DNA from: Balneolaceae bacterium
GTDB taxonomy: Bacteria; Bacteroidota; Rhodothermia; Balneolales; Cyclonatronaceae
Length of the DNA: 58,250 nucleotides
Reading direction: 5' to 3'
Assembly (NCBI GenBank): GCA_007694035.1
Contig: RECM01000139.1
Coordinates: 1-58,250, forward strand
In this document: positions 38,442 through 48,079 of the stretch, piece by piece
Layout: each line of letters begins with the position of its first letter
How positions within the stretch are numbered: the first letter of the stretch is position 1
Position numbers and translations under genes: made by a program
The notes under the pieces: generated by a model
Seen by the model: only the letters and a program-made list of their open reading frames with translations
Databases searched by the model: none
What the model was told of the DNA's origin: nothing

Positions 38442-41197
38442 GTAAAAAACCTGAATGGATATATCACCCTGTTCCTGAAGACCCGGCCGGCCTGGTTTTT
38501 GAAAAAGATGTTGATATCTGGATCTGGCATGACAGGGAGCAGATTTTCCAGCTGTCGTTTCAAATTGTGAATGTACATAAACTAATCTCGGCCACCGTGC
38601 TGATCAGTGTGGATGAGGGGTATGAGCTCAGAATTAATAACAGGGAGGTTTGCCGGTCGGATGGCAGAATATTCAGCTGGGCCCGTCCGGCGCGCAAGCC
38701 GGTATTGGATTATCTGAAACCGGGCACCAATACCGTGATAATCAGGGCCACCAATTCCTATCTTGAAAAACCGGGAGCCTGTTTTAAAATGAAGCTGATA
38801 TTTTCGGATGGTAGTAAAGAAACCATCAGAACCGGCCCGGACTGGGTTACTCCTGGTGGTGATAAGGTCAGGGTTGCGGCCCGGATGGGCGATATGCCCT
38901 GGCGCATTCCTTCGGCAGATGTTTGCCCGCTGCCGGCCGTGCACTTCCGGAAGTCTTTCCATCTTACCAGGTCTGTAAAAAACGCGGTGCTGGAATTGTC
39001 GGCTCTTGGCATTGTGGAGGCCCGCCTAGACGGGAAACGACCTGAAGCCCACCCATCGTTGTTACCCGGCTGGACCGACTACCGCAAGGTTGTGCCACTT
39101 CATAAAATCGAGTTGTCCGAACTTGCCCCGGGTGATCACATTCTGGAACTTATTCTCGCCTCAGGCTGGTATGCCGGGTACGTTGGCTGGGAACGTGGCA
39201 AGGGGTACTATGGTCCTCATCCTGCTGTTATTGCTTCTCTAAAACATGGTAACGAAACGCTGCTTTTTACAGATACCACATGGGATTCGGGCACCGGCCC
39301 TTGGCTCGGGGCAGACCTGTTGATGGGCGAGGTTTTCGACGCGCGGAATGATGTGCTTTTTCAGGGAAATGCCCTGCGATTTGAAAGTCCCGTTCCTGAA
39401 CTGATTGATGTGGAATGGGAACCCGTAGGGGTGGTAAGTAAGCTTGAACCCGTTTCCATTGTTCAATCGGCGGGTAACCAGTGCATGATTGATTTCGGCA
39501 GGATAATTGCAGGATATGCTGAAATCTGGGTATCGGGCCGGGCAGGTTCGCGCGTAAGGATGCGTCATTCCGAAGTGCTCGATGAACAGGGTGCGCTCTA
39601 CGTGGAACACAATCGGATGGCCCGTGCCGAAGATGTGTACATAATCAAAGGTGACACCAATGAAAACTACCGGCCTTATTTTACATACCACGGTTTCAGA
39701 TATATCGAACTAACATCCGAATCGGATAACGCAGATCTTGCAATCCTGGAATTCGATGCAAAAATCTCCGGTTTGTGTAAACCGGATGCATCCAGGCCCG
39801 GCAATGATGAACCGGTATCCGCCAAATCGGTCCTGGATGGAAACGGGTTTCGCCGGGCCGGGCCTGATGTCGTTTATCTGCATACTATCAAAGCAAATCA
39901 GATACGCAGTTCGCTTAAACGAACAGGCTTTTTTAATTGCAATGTACCTCTGGTGAACAGCATTTATAACGCGTACATCAGCAGTGCGGAATGTACACTG
40001 GTCGATATTCCCACTGATTGCGCTCAGCGTGATGAACGCCTGGGCTGGACGGGCGACGGGAGCATACTGGCCGAAGCTCACTGCCAGACATTTGCGATGG
40101 GATCATTTTATGCAAGGTGGCTCAACGAACTTTTCAGGGCACAGAAAGATGACGGTTCACTGCCCGATATCGCTCCCTGGGTGGAGTTCGGATCAGGAAT
40201 TGCTGGCTGGAACAATGCTGCCTGGCCCGATGCCTGTGTATGGGTTACCTCGCAGCTCATCAGAGAGTATGGAATGACATCGTATGCCGCGACGGTTCTT
40301 CCCAACCTCAGGGCATACTGCGGCCTGATCTGGGATAAGTCAGATAACGGATACCGCCCCGGAGGCCAATACGGCGACTGGCTGAATGTGGATGCTCCTA
40401 CACCGGTTGATCTGATAGGTACTGCATATCATGCAATGATGAATCGAGAGATGCATTTTATAGCGTCCAAATTAGGCGATCGTGACCTGGCAGCGTTTTA
40501 CAGGAATCGTTATGACATTATACGCGGGATATTCTGCGGGAAATTTTTACCGGATCATGCAGCCATTGACCGGTTGAGCCAAACGGCCTGTGTGTTGTCA
40601 TTACATTTCGGGCTGGTTCCTGAAGACCGTCTTTCAAAGGTCCGAAGCCGCCTGGTATCCGACATCATCGGGCGTGACACGTCCCTGTCAACCGGTTTTC
40701 TGGGTACGCCATGGCTGCTCGATGAGCTGTCTGAAATGGGCCGCAGCGACCTGGCAGTGGCACTGCTCGAAAAAGAGACCTACCCCTCGTGGGGCTTCAT
40801 GATCCGGAATGGCGCGACTGCGTTGTGGGAGCATTGGGACAGCTATATACCCGGCCGCGGTTTCAAAGACCCGGTTATGAACTCATTCAGCCATGCATCC
40901 CTGGGGGCTTTCGCATTTTGGTTTTACAAGAGGGCCGGCTGGCTGCATCATACAGACCCCGGTACACGTACTTTTTTTCTGAGGCCGGATGTAGCCCCAT
41001 ACCTTAAACATGTACATATTAACAGGTCTACCATAATCGGTGATATCGATATCGCCTGGCAATGCGAAGATGATTTCATCAATGCAACGGTTTCGGTCCC
41101 TGACAATACACGGGCTGTATTGGCCACATCATATCAGCAAATATTACAGCCCGGCCTTCATCAACTCAGTATTCCATACCCTGAAGCGAATAAATAA
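38438..41197 (+). CDS. Alpha-L-rhamnosidase (GH78-like), predicted cytoplasmic
   Basis: DIPTDCAQRDERLGWTGDGSILAEAHCQTFAMGSFYARWLNEL; NQCMIDFGRIIAGYAEIWVSG; YPSWGFMIRNGATALWEHWDS; no signal peptide. Confidence 0.88.
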   Translation: MSKKPEWIYHPVPEDPAGLVFEKDVDIWIWHDREQIFQLSFQIVNVHKLISATVLISVDEGYELRINNREVCRSDGRIFSWARPARKPVLDYLKPGTNTVIIRATNSYLEKPGACFKMKLIFSDGSKETIRTGPDWVTPGGDKVRVAARMGDMPWRIPSADVCPLPAVHFRKSFHLTRSVKNAVLELSALGIVEARLDGKRPEAHPSLLPGWTDYRKVVPLHKIELSELAPGDHILELILASGWYAGYVGWERGKGYYGPHPAVIASLKHGNETLLFTDTTWDSGTGPWLGADLLMGEVFDARNDVLFQGNALRFESPVPELIDVEWEPVGVVSKLEPVSIVQSAGNQCMIDFGRIIAGYAEIWVSGRAGSRVRMRHSEVLDEQGALYVEHNRMARAEDVYIIKGDTNENYRPYFTYHGFRYIELTSESDNADLAILEFDAKISGLCKPDASRPGNDEPVSAKSVLDGNGFRRAGPDVVYLHTIKANQIRSSLKRTGFFNCNVPLVNSIYNAYISSAECTLVDIPTDCAQRDERLGWTGDGSILAEAHCQTFAMGSFYARWLNELFRAQKDDGSLPDIAPWVEFGSGIAGWNNAAWPDACVWVTSQLIREYGMTSYAATVLPNLRAYCGLIWDKSDNGYRPGGQYGDWLNVDAPTPVDLIGTAYHAMMNREMHFIASKLGDRDLAAFYRNRYDIIRGIFCGKFLPDHAAIDRLSQTACVLSLHFGLVPEDRLSKVRSRLVSDIIGRDTSLSTGFLGTPWLLDELSEMGRSDLAVALLEKETYPSWGFMIRNGATALWEHWDSYIPGRGFKDPVMNSFSHASLGAFAFWFYKRAGWLHHTDPGTRTFFLRPDVAPYLKHVHINRSTIIGDIDIAWQCEDDFINATVSVPDNTRAVLATSYQQILQPGLHQLSIPYPEANK

Positions 41198-42300
41198 TGG
41201 CAACTATAGAATTCGACAATGTCTCAAAATGGTATCGGGAAGCAGAGCCGGTTGTTAAAAATGTCTCTTTTCACATACGTGATAAAGAGTTCATGGTGAT
41301 AGTTGGACCATCGGGATGCGGCAAATCGACCATGCTCCGAATGATTGCCGGCCTTGAAGACATCAGTCTCGGCGAACTGCGAATAGACGGCGTACGCGTT
41401 AATGAAAAAGCGCCAAAAGACCGCGATATCGCCATGGTTTTTCAAAATTATGCCCTTTATCCTCATATGACGGTTTACGAAAATATGGCCTTCGGTCTAA
41501 AGCTGCGGAAGATGCCCAAAACGGAAATCCGCAACCGGGTGTTTGAGGCCGGTAATATTCTTGGCCTGGCCGATTATATGGACAGGAAACCCAAGGAATT
41601 GTCGGGTGGGCAGCGGCAGCGTGTGGCCGTTGGCCGGGCAATAGTTCGCGATCCGAAAGTTTTCCTGTTTGATGAGCCTCTAAGCAATCTGGATGCTAAG
41701 ATGCGGGTACAGACAAGAGCTGAAATTTCGGCCCTGCACCGTAAGCTGCAGGCTACCATGGTTTATGTGACCCACGATCAGATTGAGGCCATGACTATGG
41801 GCGACCGAATTGTTGTTATGGATTCAGGGAACATCAGCCAGATAGATACACCGCTGAACTTGTATCACCACCCGGTAAATATTTTCGTTGCCGGTTTTAT
41901 TGGCAGCCCTTCAATGAATTTTATCGAGGGAAACCTTAGCAGCGAATCAGGGCAATTCAGCGCGGAGAACCTCACTGGCAGTATATTGCCCCGATCGTCA
42001 GTGAAATCGGTTTCTCCGGTATCCAACCAGGGGGCTGTAACACTTGGTGTGAGGGCTGAGCATATGGAGATTACATCCCCGGGAACCAACGGCAGCATAA
42101 CCGGGGTGGTCGAGATCAGCGAGCCACTTGGCAACGAAACGTATACCTATGTTAAATCCGGGGGTAAAATTATCGTTGCCCGAACCTACGGCAGCCTCAT
42201 TCCCGAAGCTGGATCAACTATTGCACTGTTGCCTGATCCCGGAAAGGTTCACATCTTCGATCGGGAGACAGGGCAAAACCTGGTGAAACAACCTGTATAA
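41197..42300 (+). CDS. Sugar ABC transporter ATP-binding protein (UgpC/MsmK/MalK type)
   Basis: VGPSGCGKSTMLRMIAGLEDISLGELRIDG, LSGGQRQRVAVGRAIVRDPKVFLFDEPLSNLDAKMR, C-terminal TOBE-like region; TAATG overlap with the rhamnosidase stop. Confidence 0.95.
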   Translation: MATIEFDNVSKWYREAEPVVKNVSFHIRDKEFMVIVGPSGCGKSTMLRMIAGLEDISLGELRIDGVRVNEKAPKDRDIAMVFQNYALYPHMTVYENMAFGLKLRKMPKTEIRNRVFEAGNILGLADYMDRKPKELSGGQRQRVAVGRAIVRDPKVFLFDEPLSNLDAKMRVQTRAEISALHRKLQATMVYVTHDQIEAMTMGDRIVVMDSGNISQIDTPLNLYHHPVNIFVAGFIGSPSMNFIEGNLSSESGQFSAENLTGSILPRSSVKSVSPVSNQGAVTLGVRAEHMEITSPGTNGSITGVVEISEPLGNETYTYVKSGGKIIVARTYGSLIPEAGSTIALLPDPGKVHIFDRETGQNLVKQPV

Positions 42301-42453
42301 TGTTGCAGGCATTTGAAAATTACCCTTTGTTCCAGTTTTACCTGTACTTATGTCAAATCATGGTCGGACATTTTTTCCTTCACATTTTTCCACATTTTTT
42401 TTATTAACATACACCATGTAAGCAAGTGAAATTTTTATCAAAAATATTAGATC

Positions 42454-43749
42454 ATGGATAACACAGAATTAAGAATAGACGACAAAACTATTCAGCTGCC
42501 TGTAATTACCGGCAGCGAAAATAAAAAAGCCATGGATATCAGCCGGCTGAGAGCTGAGACCGGTTTCGTGACAATGGATTACGGGCTGAAAAATACAGCG
42601 GTAACGCAAAGCAGTATTACTTTTCTGAACGGAGAAGAAGGCATTCTGCGCTACAGGGGCTATCCTATTGAGCAGCTTGCCGAAAAGGCCACATTTCTTG
42701 AGGTCGCCTACCTGCTCATCTATGGTGAACTCCCCACAAAAGACGAGCTGAATGCGTTTGTGTCGGGTGTAACGAATCATACCCTCATCCATGAGGATAT
42801 GAAAAAGTTTTTCGAGGGATATCCCCAGCGGGCACATCCGATGGGCGTACTTGCCTCAATGACATGTGCCCTATCCTCGTTTTATCCGGATTCGCTCGAC
42901 TCCAAACAAAAAAATGAGGATGTGGATCGTACGATACTCCGGTTAATAGCCAAAACGGCCACGATCGCTGCATGGTCGTATAAAAACAGTGTAGGTCACC
43001 CTGTCATGTATCCGCAGAACCGTCTCGATTACAGTGCCAACCTGCTGTATATGATGTTCGCCAAACCAACCGAACCCTATGAGATTAATGATAAGATGGT
43101 TAGTGCATTAAACAAGCTGCTGATACTGCATGCCGACCATGAACAGAACTGTTCTACGTTTACCGTTCGTGTTGTAGGGTCGTCGCAGGCCAGTTTGTAT
43201 GCGGCTGCTTCTGCCGGAATTATGGCCCTGTGGGGTCCGCTTCACGGAGGTGCGAACCAGTCAGTTGTTGAAATGCTGCAAACCATTTATGATGACGGTG
43301 GTGCCAGCAAGGAAAACATCAAGAAATGGATTACCCGGTTCAAAGACAAAACGACCGATCAGCGTTTGATGGGCTTTGGCCACCGCGTCTATAAAAACTT
43401 CGATCCGCGGGCTACCATAATAAAGAAAGCCGCCGATGAGGTTCTGGAGGATCTGAATGTTAATGACCCTCTTCTTGATATCGCCAAAGAGCTCGAGAAT
43501 GCCGCCCTGAGCGACAATTATTTCATAGAGAGAAAATTGTACCCCAATGTGGATTACTACTCGGGGCTGCTTTACCGCGCCATGGGTATACCCACAGATA
43601 TGTTTACCGTGATGTTTGCGCTCGGCAGAATGCCCGGCTGGATAGCAAACTGGAAAGAGATGGTTGCTGAAAATCAGCCGATAACCCGCCCGAGGCAAAT
43701 ATATATCGGTGAAAGGAAACGGGATTACGTACCTGTGGATAAAAGATAA
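42454..43749 (+). CDS. gltA: Citrate synthase
   Basis: GILRYRGYPIEQLAEKATFLEVAYLLIYGELP, GPLHGGANQSVVEML, RLMGFGHRVYKNFDPRA, VDYYSGLLYRAMGIPTDMFTVMFALGRMPGWIANWKEM. Confidence 0.97.
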   Translation: MDNTELRIDDKTIQLPVITGSENKKAMDISRLRAETGFVTMDYGLKNTAVTQSSITFLNGEEGILRYRGYPIEQLAEKATFLEVAYLLIYGELPTKDELNAFVSGVTNHTLIHEDMKKFFEGYPQRAHPMGVLASMTCALSSFYPDSLDSKQKNEDVDRTILRLIAKTATIAAWSYKNSVGHPVMYPQNRLDYSANLLYMMFAKPTEPYEINDKMVSALNKLLILHADHEQNCSTFTVRVVGSSQASLYAAASAGIMALWGPLHGGANQSVVEMLQTIYDDGGASKENIKKWITRFKDKTTDQRLMGFGHRVYKNFDPRATIIKKAADEVLEDLNVNDPLLDIAKELENAALSDNYFIERKLYPNVDYYSGLLYRAMGIPTDMFTVMFALGRMPGWIANWKEMVAENQPITRPRQIYIGERKRDYVPVDKR

Positions 43750-43775
43750 CCGGTGCGGTTAACAGGTAATAAAAA

Positions 43776-43815
43776 ACGGCTGCCCGGTATAATCCTGGCA
43801 GCCGTTGCTATTTTA
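43776..43815 (+). terminator. Rho-independent terminator downstream of gltA
   Basis: ACGGCTGCC-cggtataatcct-GGCAGCCGT followed by tgctatttt; 9-bp perfect stem. Confidence 0.8.
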
Positions 43816-43940
43816 AGTTCCTGGTAACATTAGCCGGCAAAAGCTAACCCTGCACGTGTTACGATAATGCAATCGTGCTGTCACATCTTAATGCGTAACC
43901 GTTGCAGCGATTATAAGTAGCGTACTGGTGTATCTGCAGA

Positions 43941-45446
43941 TCACTGTGGGATCTTGATCCTCTGCCCGCGCTGTATCTGCGTATCCAGTTCAACCTGGTT
44001 TATGATCGCCAGATCTTCGGCATCCATGCCTATTGGCAGTTTTGAGGGAATAAAATCCCGGAACGGTGCATTTCTGTCGGCCGAAACGATACGGATACGT
44101 GATGGCTGTACGTTGAGCCGCGCCTGATCGGTAAGCGCGTTGAAGCTTTCCGACTGGGTGATGAAAGCCGGCAGATAGGTCTGGTATCTGGCTGCGGTTG
44201 TATAGGATATGAGACGGTAGACCCGGCCGTCATATTCTATTCCGTGAAGCACAACTTTAAGTGGATTGCCCTGCTGGTCGGTTGCATCGGCCATGGCGCG
44301 ATGGGCAACGAGGCCGTTTATGCGCAGGTCGGTCCTCTCAGTCATGGTAATGCCATCGCTTTCAAGCACTTTATCGACGGCCTGCCGGGCCGACGTTACA
44401 TCAGAGGCTATGTTCAGGATCTGCACGCCGTCCTGGGCTTCGGTGAAGGTAACCACCTGGCTTCGGTCGTTTTGCAGCCTCCAGCCGGCCGGCACATTGA
44501 ACCGGAATTTCAGCTCCGGATGGTAATACACATTGTTGTCAACAAACCCGTTTCTGGGGTTTTCACCGATAACGATTCCTTCGATTTTGGAAAGATATTC
44601 GTCGCGCCCCCTGTAGTTCATTTCGGTGCCTTTGTCGCGCCATTCCTGTGCCATGCGTTCAACGGCTGCTTCACGGTCGCCCGGATCGGGGTGCGATGAG
44701 AGATAGAAAGGCAGGCTGCCGCCGCCTCTGGCGCTTACACGCTGAATGACCCTGAAAAACGCGGATCCGTCTTCGGCGGCGTAGCCGGCAAGTGCAGAAT
44801 ATTCAACTCCGAGTTTGTCAGATTCCCGTTCGGCATCGCGGCTGTGGCTAAGAAAGATAAGTTGCGCTGCCGTTCCCCCGAGCTGCAGAATATTGCCGGC
44901 CGGAATGCCGAGGGCCTCCTGGCCGATGATGGCTCCGCCGATGAGCAGTATCTGTCCGGCCTGTTGGGTGAGCGCCCTCTGCGAGGCGTGGCGGGCGGCT
45001 ACGTGTCCGATTTCGTGGCCCATAACCATTGCAAGCTGGGCTTCGTTGTTCATGTGGGCCATTATGCCGCGCGTGAAATAGACATAGCCCCCCGGCAGTG
45101 CAAACGCGTTAACTATCGGGCTGTCGACCACGCGAAAGGTGAAGGGAGTTTCACGGAATTGACGGTCGGCATCAGGGCGCCTCAGATGACTTTCGGCCAG
45201 CACGCGTTCGCCAATTGCGGTCAGGTAGGCATTGAGCTCCGGATTATCATAGATGCCGTAATAGGCTATAACCTCACCGTCGGCCTGCTTGCCAATCTCA
45301 ACCTCCTGCTGCCATGAATAGGCAAAAGCGCGCTTCTGCCCGGTTACAGGATTGGTCTGTATCGATACGCAGGAGGTAACTCCGAAAGAGAGGATCAGTA
45401 TACCTGTGAGTAGTCGGTATTGCAGTGATCTCAAAATGCTGTACAT
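43941..45446 (-). CDS. M48 family metalloprotease, lipoprotein-like N-terminus
   Basis: MAHMNNEAQLAMVMGHEIGHVAARHASQRALTQQAGQ (HExxH); GVTSCVSIQTNPVTGQKRAFAYSWQQEVEIGKQ. Confidence 0.92.
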   Translation of the reverse strand: MYSILRSLQYRLLTGILILSFGVTSCVSIQTNPVTGQKRAFAYSWQQEVEIGKQADGEVIAYYGIYDNPELNAYLTAIGERVLAESHLRRPDADRQFRETPFTFRVVDSPIVNAFALPGGYVYFTRGIMAHMNNEAQLAMVMGHEIGHVAARHASQRALTQQAGQILLIGGAIIGQEALGIPAGNILQLGGTAAQLIFLSHSRDAERESDKLGVEYSALAGYAAEDGSAFFRVIQRVSARGGGSLPFYLSSHPDPGDREAAVERMAQEWRDKGTEMNYRGRDEYLSKIEGIVIGENPRNGFVDNNVYYHPELKFRFNVPAGWRLQNDRSQVVTFTEAQDGVQILNIASDVTSARQAVDKVLESDGITMTERTDLRINGLVAHRAMADATDQQGNPLKVVLHGIEYDGRVYRLISYTTAARYQTYLPAFITQSESFNALTDQARLNVQPSRIRIVSADRNAPFRDFIPSKLPIGMDAEDLAIINQVELDTQIQRGQRIKIPQ

Positions 45447-45602
45447 GGCGGTATTCCTTATTTGACGGCCCGTATAAACGATATTTTCTTATTGATGAGC
45501 ATGAATCTGAATATAATAATTGAACTCATGTAAAAGTGTACATCAAAGCTGATCAAATTAACAGATTTTACAGGTCTGCTAATGGGTTAACGATTTCGCA
45601 AC

Positions 45603-47672
45603 CTATTCGCCTGTCCATATCACATTGAACCCTGCCTGAAACGTACGCCCTGCTGCAGGTTCAAAATAACGGTTATTTGCAGCATTGATAATCACCGAAC
45701 TGTTGTAACGCACATCGGCAATATTGCTTATCTGCAGAAAGGGGAGTACCGAAAAGCCTTTCCCCCCGATCCCCGTATGGGAAATCCTGAGATCTGCAAC
45801 GGTATACGCGTCGTTTTTAACGGTATTGAGGCTATTCACATAGTAACTGCTTACCCGCTCGGCCTGCAGCGATGGCCGGAATCCGTAAAGGATGCCTTCA
45901 AGGCGGATACTGAACCGGTGATCGGGGAGCCCTGGAATTGAATTGTCCCTGAGCGATTCACCCTGAATCTGTTCATCGGCACTCCTGAACCGGTTGTTGC
46001 TGAAAGAATAGGATCCGCTTATGATGGCGCTCCGCCAGGGAGTAATGCCAAAAAAGACCTCCAGGCCCTGGTGCAGACTGCGCCCCTGGTTGCGGAAAAA
46101 ATCTCGGTCGCCGCCCTCTTCGGTACGGAATGGAAGAATACGGTCACGCACGCTCATGGAATAAACAGCCAACTCGTACCGGAACAGGCTTCCGCCAAAC
46201 TCACCGCGCACACCGGTTTCGAAATTGACCGTGCGCTCAGGCTCAATGTCCTGGTTGAACCCGCCAGTCATATCGGGACGGTTTACCAGTTCGGTAGTAG
46301 TTGGGGTTTCGTAGGATGTACCGGCGTTTAAAAACAGAACCGTCTGGCCAAGATCCAGTGAGATACCGGCCGAGGGGCTCCAGGCCTGGAACAGGCGGGA
46401 ACCGGAATTATCACCACCGGCCTGGAAGAAATCGTCGCTTTCGAACCGGATCCAGTCACGGCGCAGTGCCGTGCTCAGGGTTATGTTCTCATAACTTCCG
46501 CGAAGGGCCGTGAAAAGTGCCGTATTGAGCACGGTCTCTTTCTGGTCGAGCCGCAGGTCGCCGCGCTCACCGCCGCTGTTGCCCCAGTTTTTCCGGTCGT
46601 CGATCTGCCGCGACATGTCGATCCCGCCGGCAACCGACAGGTATTCAAATGTCCGCTCCACGTTCGACCGGAACCCGTAAGCGACCCTGTCGACCTTGAT
46701 CCATGCAAAAGCGAGCGGATTTTCAAGGTCCCTGAACACCCCGTAACCAGTGGTATTGATTTCATAGTCGTCGCTGCGGAAACGGTAGGTAATGCCCAGC
46801 TGGCCCTGCTCGTTCATTTTTCCTGCGTTCTGGTTCACATTGAACGGATTGGCCGAGCGGGGCACATCAGAAGCCTGTTCTTTGGTGAGCGATCCCGGAT
46901 TGAAGCTGGTGGGGCTGTTCATCCAGGTTGATGTGATGCTCAGCAGGGAGCGTTCGCTGATCAGCCACCGGGCATTTGCCCCAAGGCGCGTAGTGATGAA
47001 TCGGCTGTGGTCACGGAAACCATCCTGCTGCAGATGCGATCCCCAAAAATGATAATTCACGTTTCCGGAGCGGAAAGAGGCTTCGGCATCCGTTTTGTAC
47101 AGGCCGTCGGAACCGGTGAGGCCGCGCACCCTTACGGTGGGCCGCGCTGTAAAGCGGTCCGACCTGAGCATGATTACCCCGCCTGATGCATTGCCCCACA
47201 TGCTGGATGAGGGCCCGCGGATAATCTCCATGTTGCTGATGAAGGCCGGGTCGACCACATTCGTCACCGTCTGCCCGTCGGGCATGGTGAGTGGTACTCC
47301 ATCCATGTACATCTGAATACCCCGTACTCCGAAAGCCGCCCGCCAGCCCATGCCGCGGATCGATATCCGCTCGCCCAGCGCCGGATTTTCCCGGTTGTTG
47401 ATCCATACGCCCGGTACTTCGAACATGATGCGGTCGAGGGTAAGGGCGGGTTCAACAATTGCATCATACGCCGAACGGTTTCTGATGCTCACTGAAAAAG
47501 GTGCCGTTTTCCCCGTTTCGGTAATTCGTGCTGCTTCCACGCGGATTTCGTCGAGCCGGACCTGAAGCGTGTCGGTTGCGGGTTGTTGGGCTTGTGCAGC
47601 CGGCAGTATCCCGAAGTAAACAGCCGGAAGCAGTAAACCTGTTATCAGATGTATGGAGGTGAAACGGGTCAT
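45603..47672 (-). CDS. TonB-dependent receptor (siderophore-receptor-like)
   Basis: LDEIRVEAARITETGKTAPFSVSIRNRSAYD, RISIRGMGWRAAFGVRGIQMYMDGVPLTMPDGQT, IIRGPSSSMWGNASGGVIML; C-terminal barrel strand. Confidence 0.92.
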   Translation of the reverse strand: MTRFTSIHLITGLLLPAVYFGILPAAQAQQPATDTLQVRLDEIRVEAARITETGKTAPFSVSIRNRSAYDAIVEPALTLDRIMFEVPGVWINNRENPALGERISIRGMGWRAAFGVRGIQMYMDGVPLTMPDGQTVTNVVDPAFISNMEIIRGPSSSMWGNASGGVIMLRSDRFTARPTVRVRGLTGSDGLYKTDAEASFRSGNVNYHFWGSHLQQDGFRDHSRFITTRLGANARWLISERSLLSITSTWMNSPTSFNPGSLTKEQASDVPRSANPFNVNQNAGKMNEQGQLGITYRFRSDDYEINTTGYGVFRDLENPLAFAWIKVDRVAYGFRSNVERTFEYLSVAGGIDMSRQIDDRKNWGNSGGERGDLRLDQKETVLNTALFTALRGSYENITLSTALRRDWIRFESDDFFQAGGDNSGSRLFQAWSPSAGISLDLGQTVLFLNAGTSYETPTTTELVNRPDMTGGFNQDIEPERTVNFETGVRGEFGGSLFRYELAVYSMSVRDRILPFRTEEGGDRDFFRNQGRSLHQGLEVFFGITPWRSAIISGSYSFSNNRFRSADEQIQGESLRDNSIPGLPDHRFSIRLEGILYGFRPSLQAERVSSYYVNSLNTVKNDAYTVADLRISHTGIGGKGFSVLPFLQISNIADVRYNSSVIINAANNRYFEPAAGRTFQAGFNVIWTGE

Positions 47673-47855
47673 GGTTCAGATTAAAATTGTAAAAAAATTG
47701 CAAGTTATTACAGCATCCTGAAGATACGCAAACCGGATGCACAGATCATCTGACGGATTTTCCGCCTTTCCCATGGGTCAATTCTTCATACCGTTGAGTT
47801 GCCTGCATTAATGCGGCGAACACCACAAATGCGGGATTCTTGTACCGGTTAGCAA

Positions 47856-47976
47856 ACCGGATTTTCACGTATCCGCAGGTTGTGACCGGCTTTTCACATA
47901 CCCATTAAGGTTGAGGCCGGTTTTTCACATACTCATGCAGGGTGAGACCGGATTTTCATATACCCATACATGTTAG
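47856..47976. repeat. Degenerate tandem repeat, about 31 bp x 4 (ACCGGNTTTTCAYATACCCAT...)
   Basis: (A/G)CCGG + TTTTCA unit starts at 47856, 47885, 47916, 47947 (spacing 29, 31, 31). Confidence 0.85.
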
Positions 47977-48079
47977 GTTGTGATATGTAACAATTCCCGG
48001 GAGCCGAACCGTTCAGATATTGGCATAAAATTTGAATTCCACTATATTCTAATATCATTATTATATTTTCCATGAAGCC

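Noticed and set aside
17674-42300. Biosynthetic gene cluster or phage island
   Set aside because: Gene content is transport and glycan catabolism; no integrase, transposase, structural phage or biosynthetic core genes seen.
47856-47976. Possible CRISPR array
   Set aside because: Units are contiguous and degenerate with no unique spacers, and no cas genes are visible; same reasoning for all other arrays in the window.
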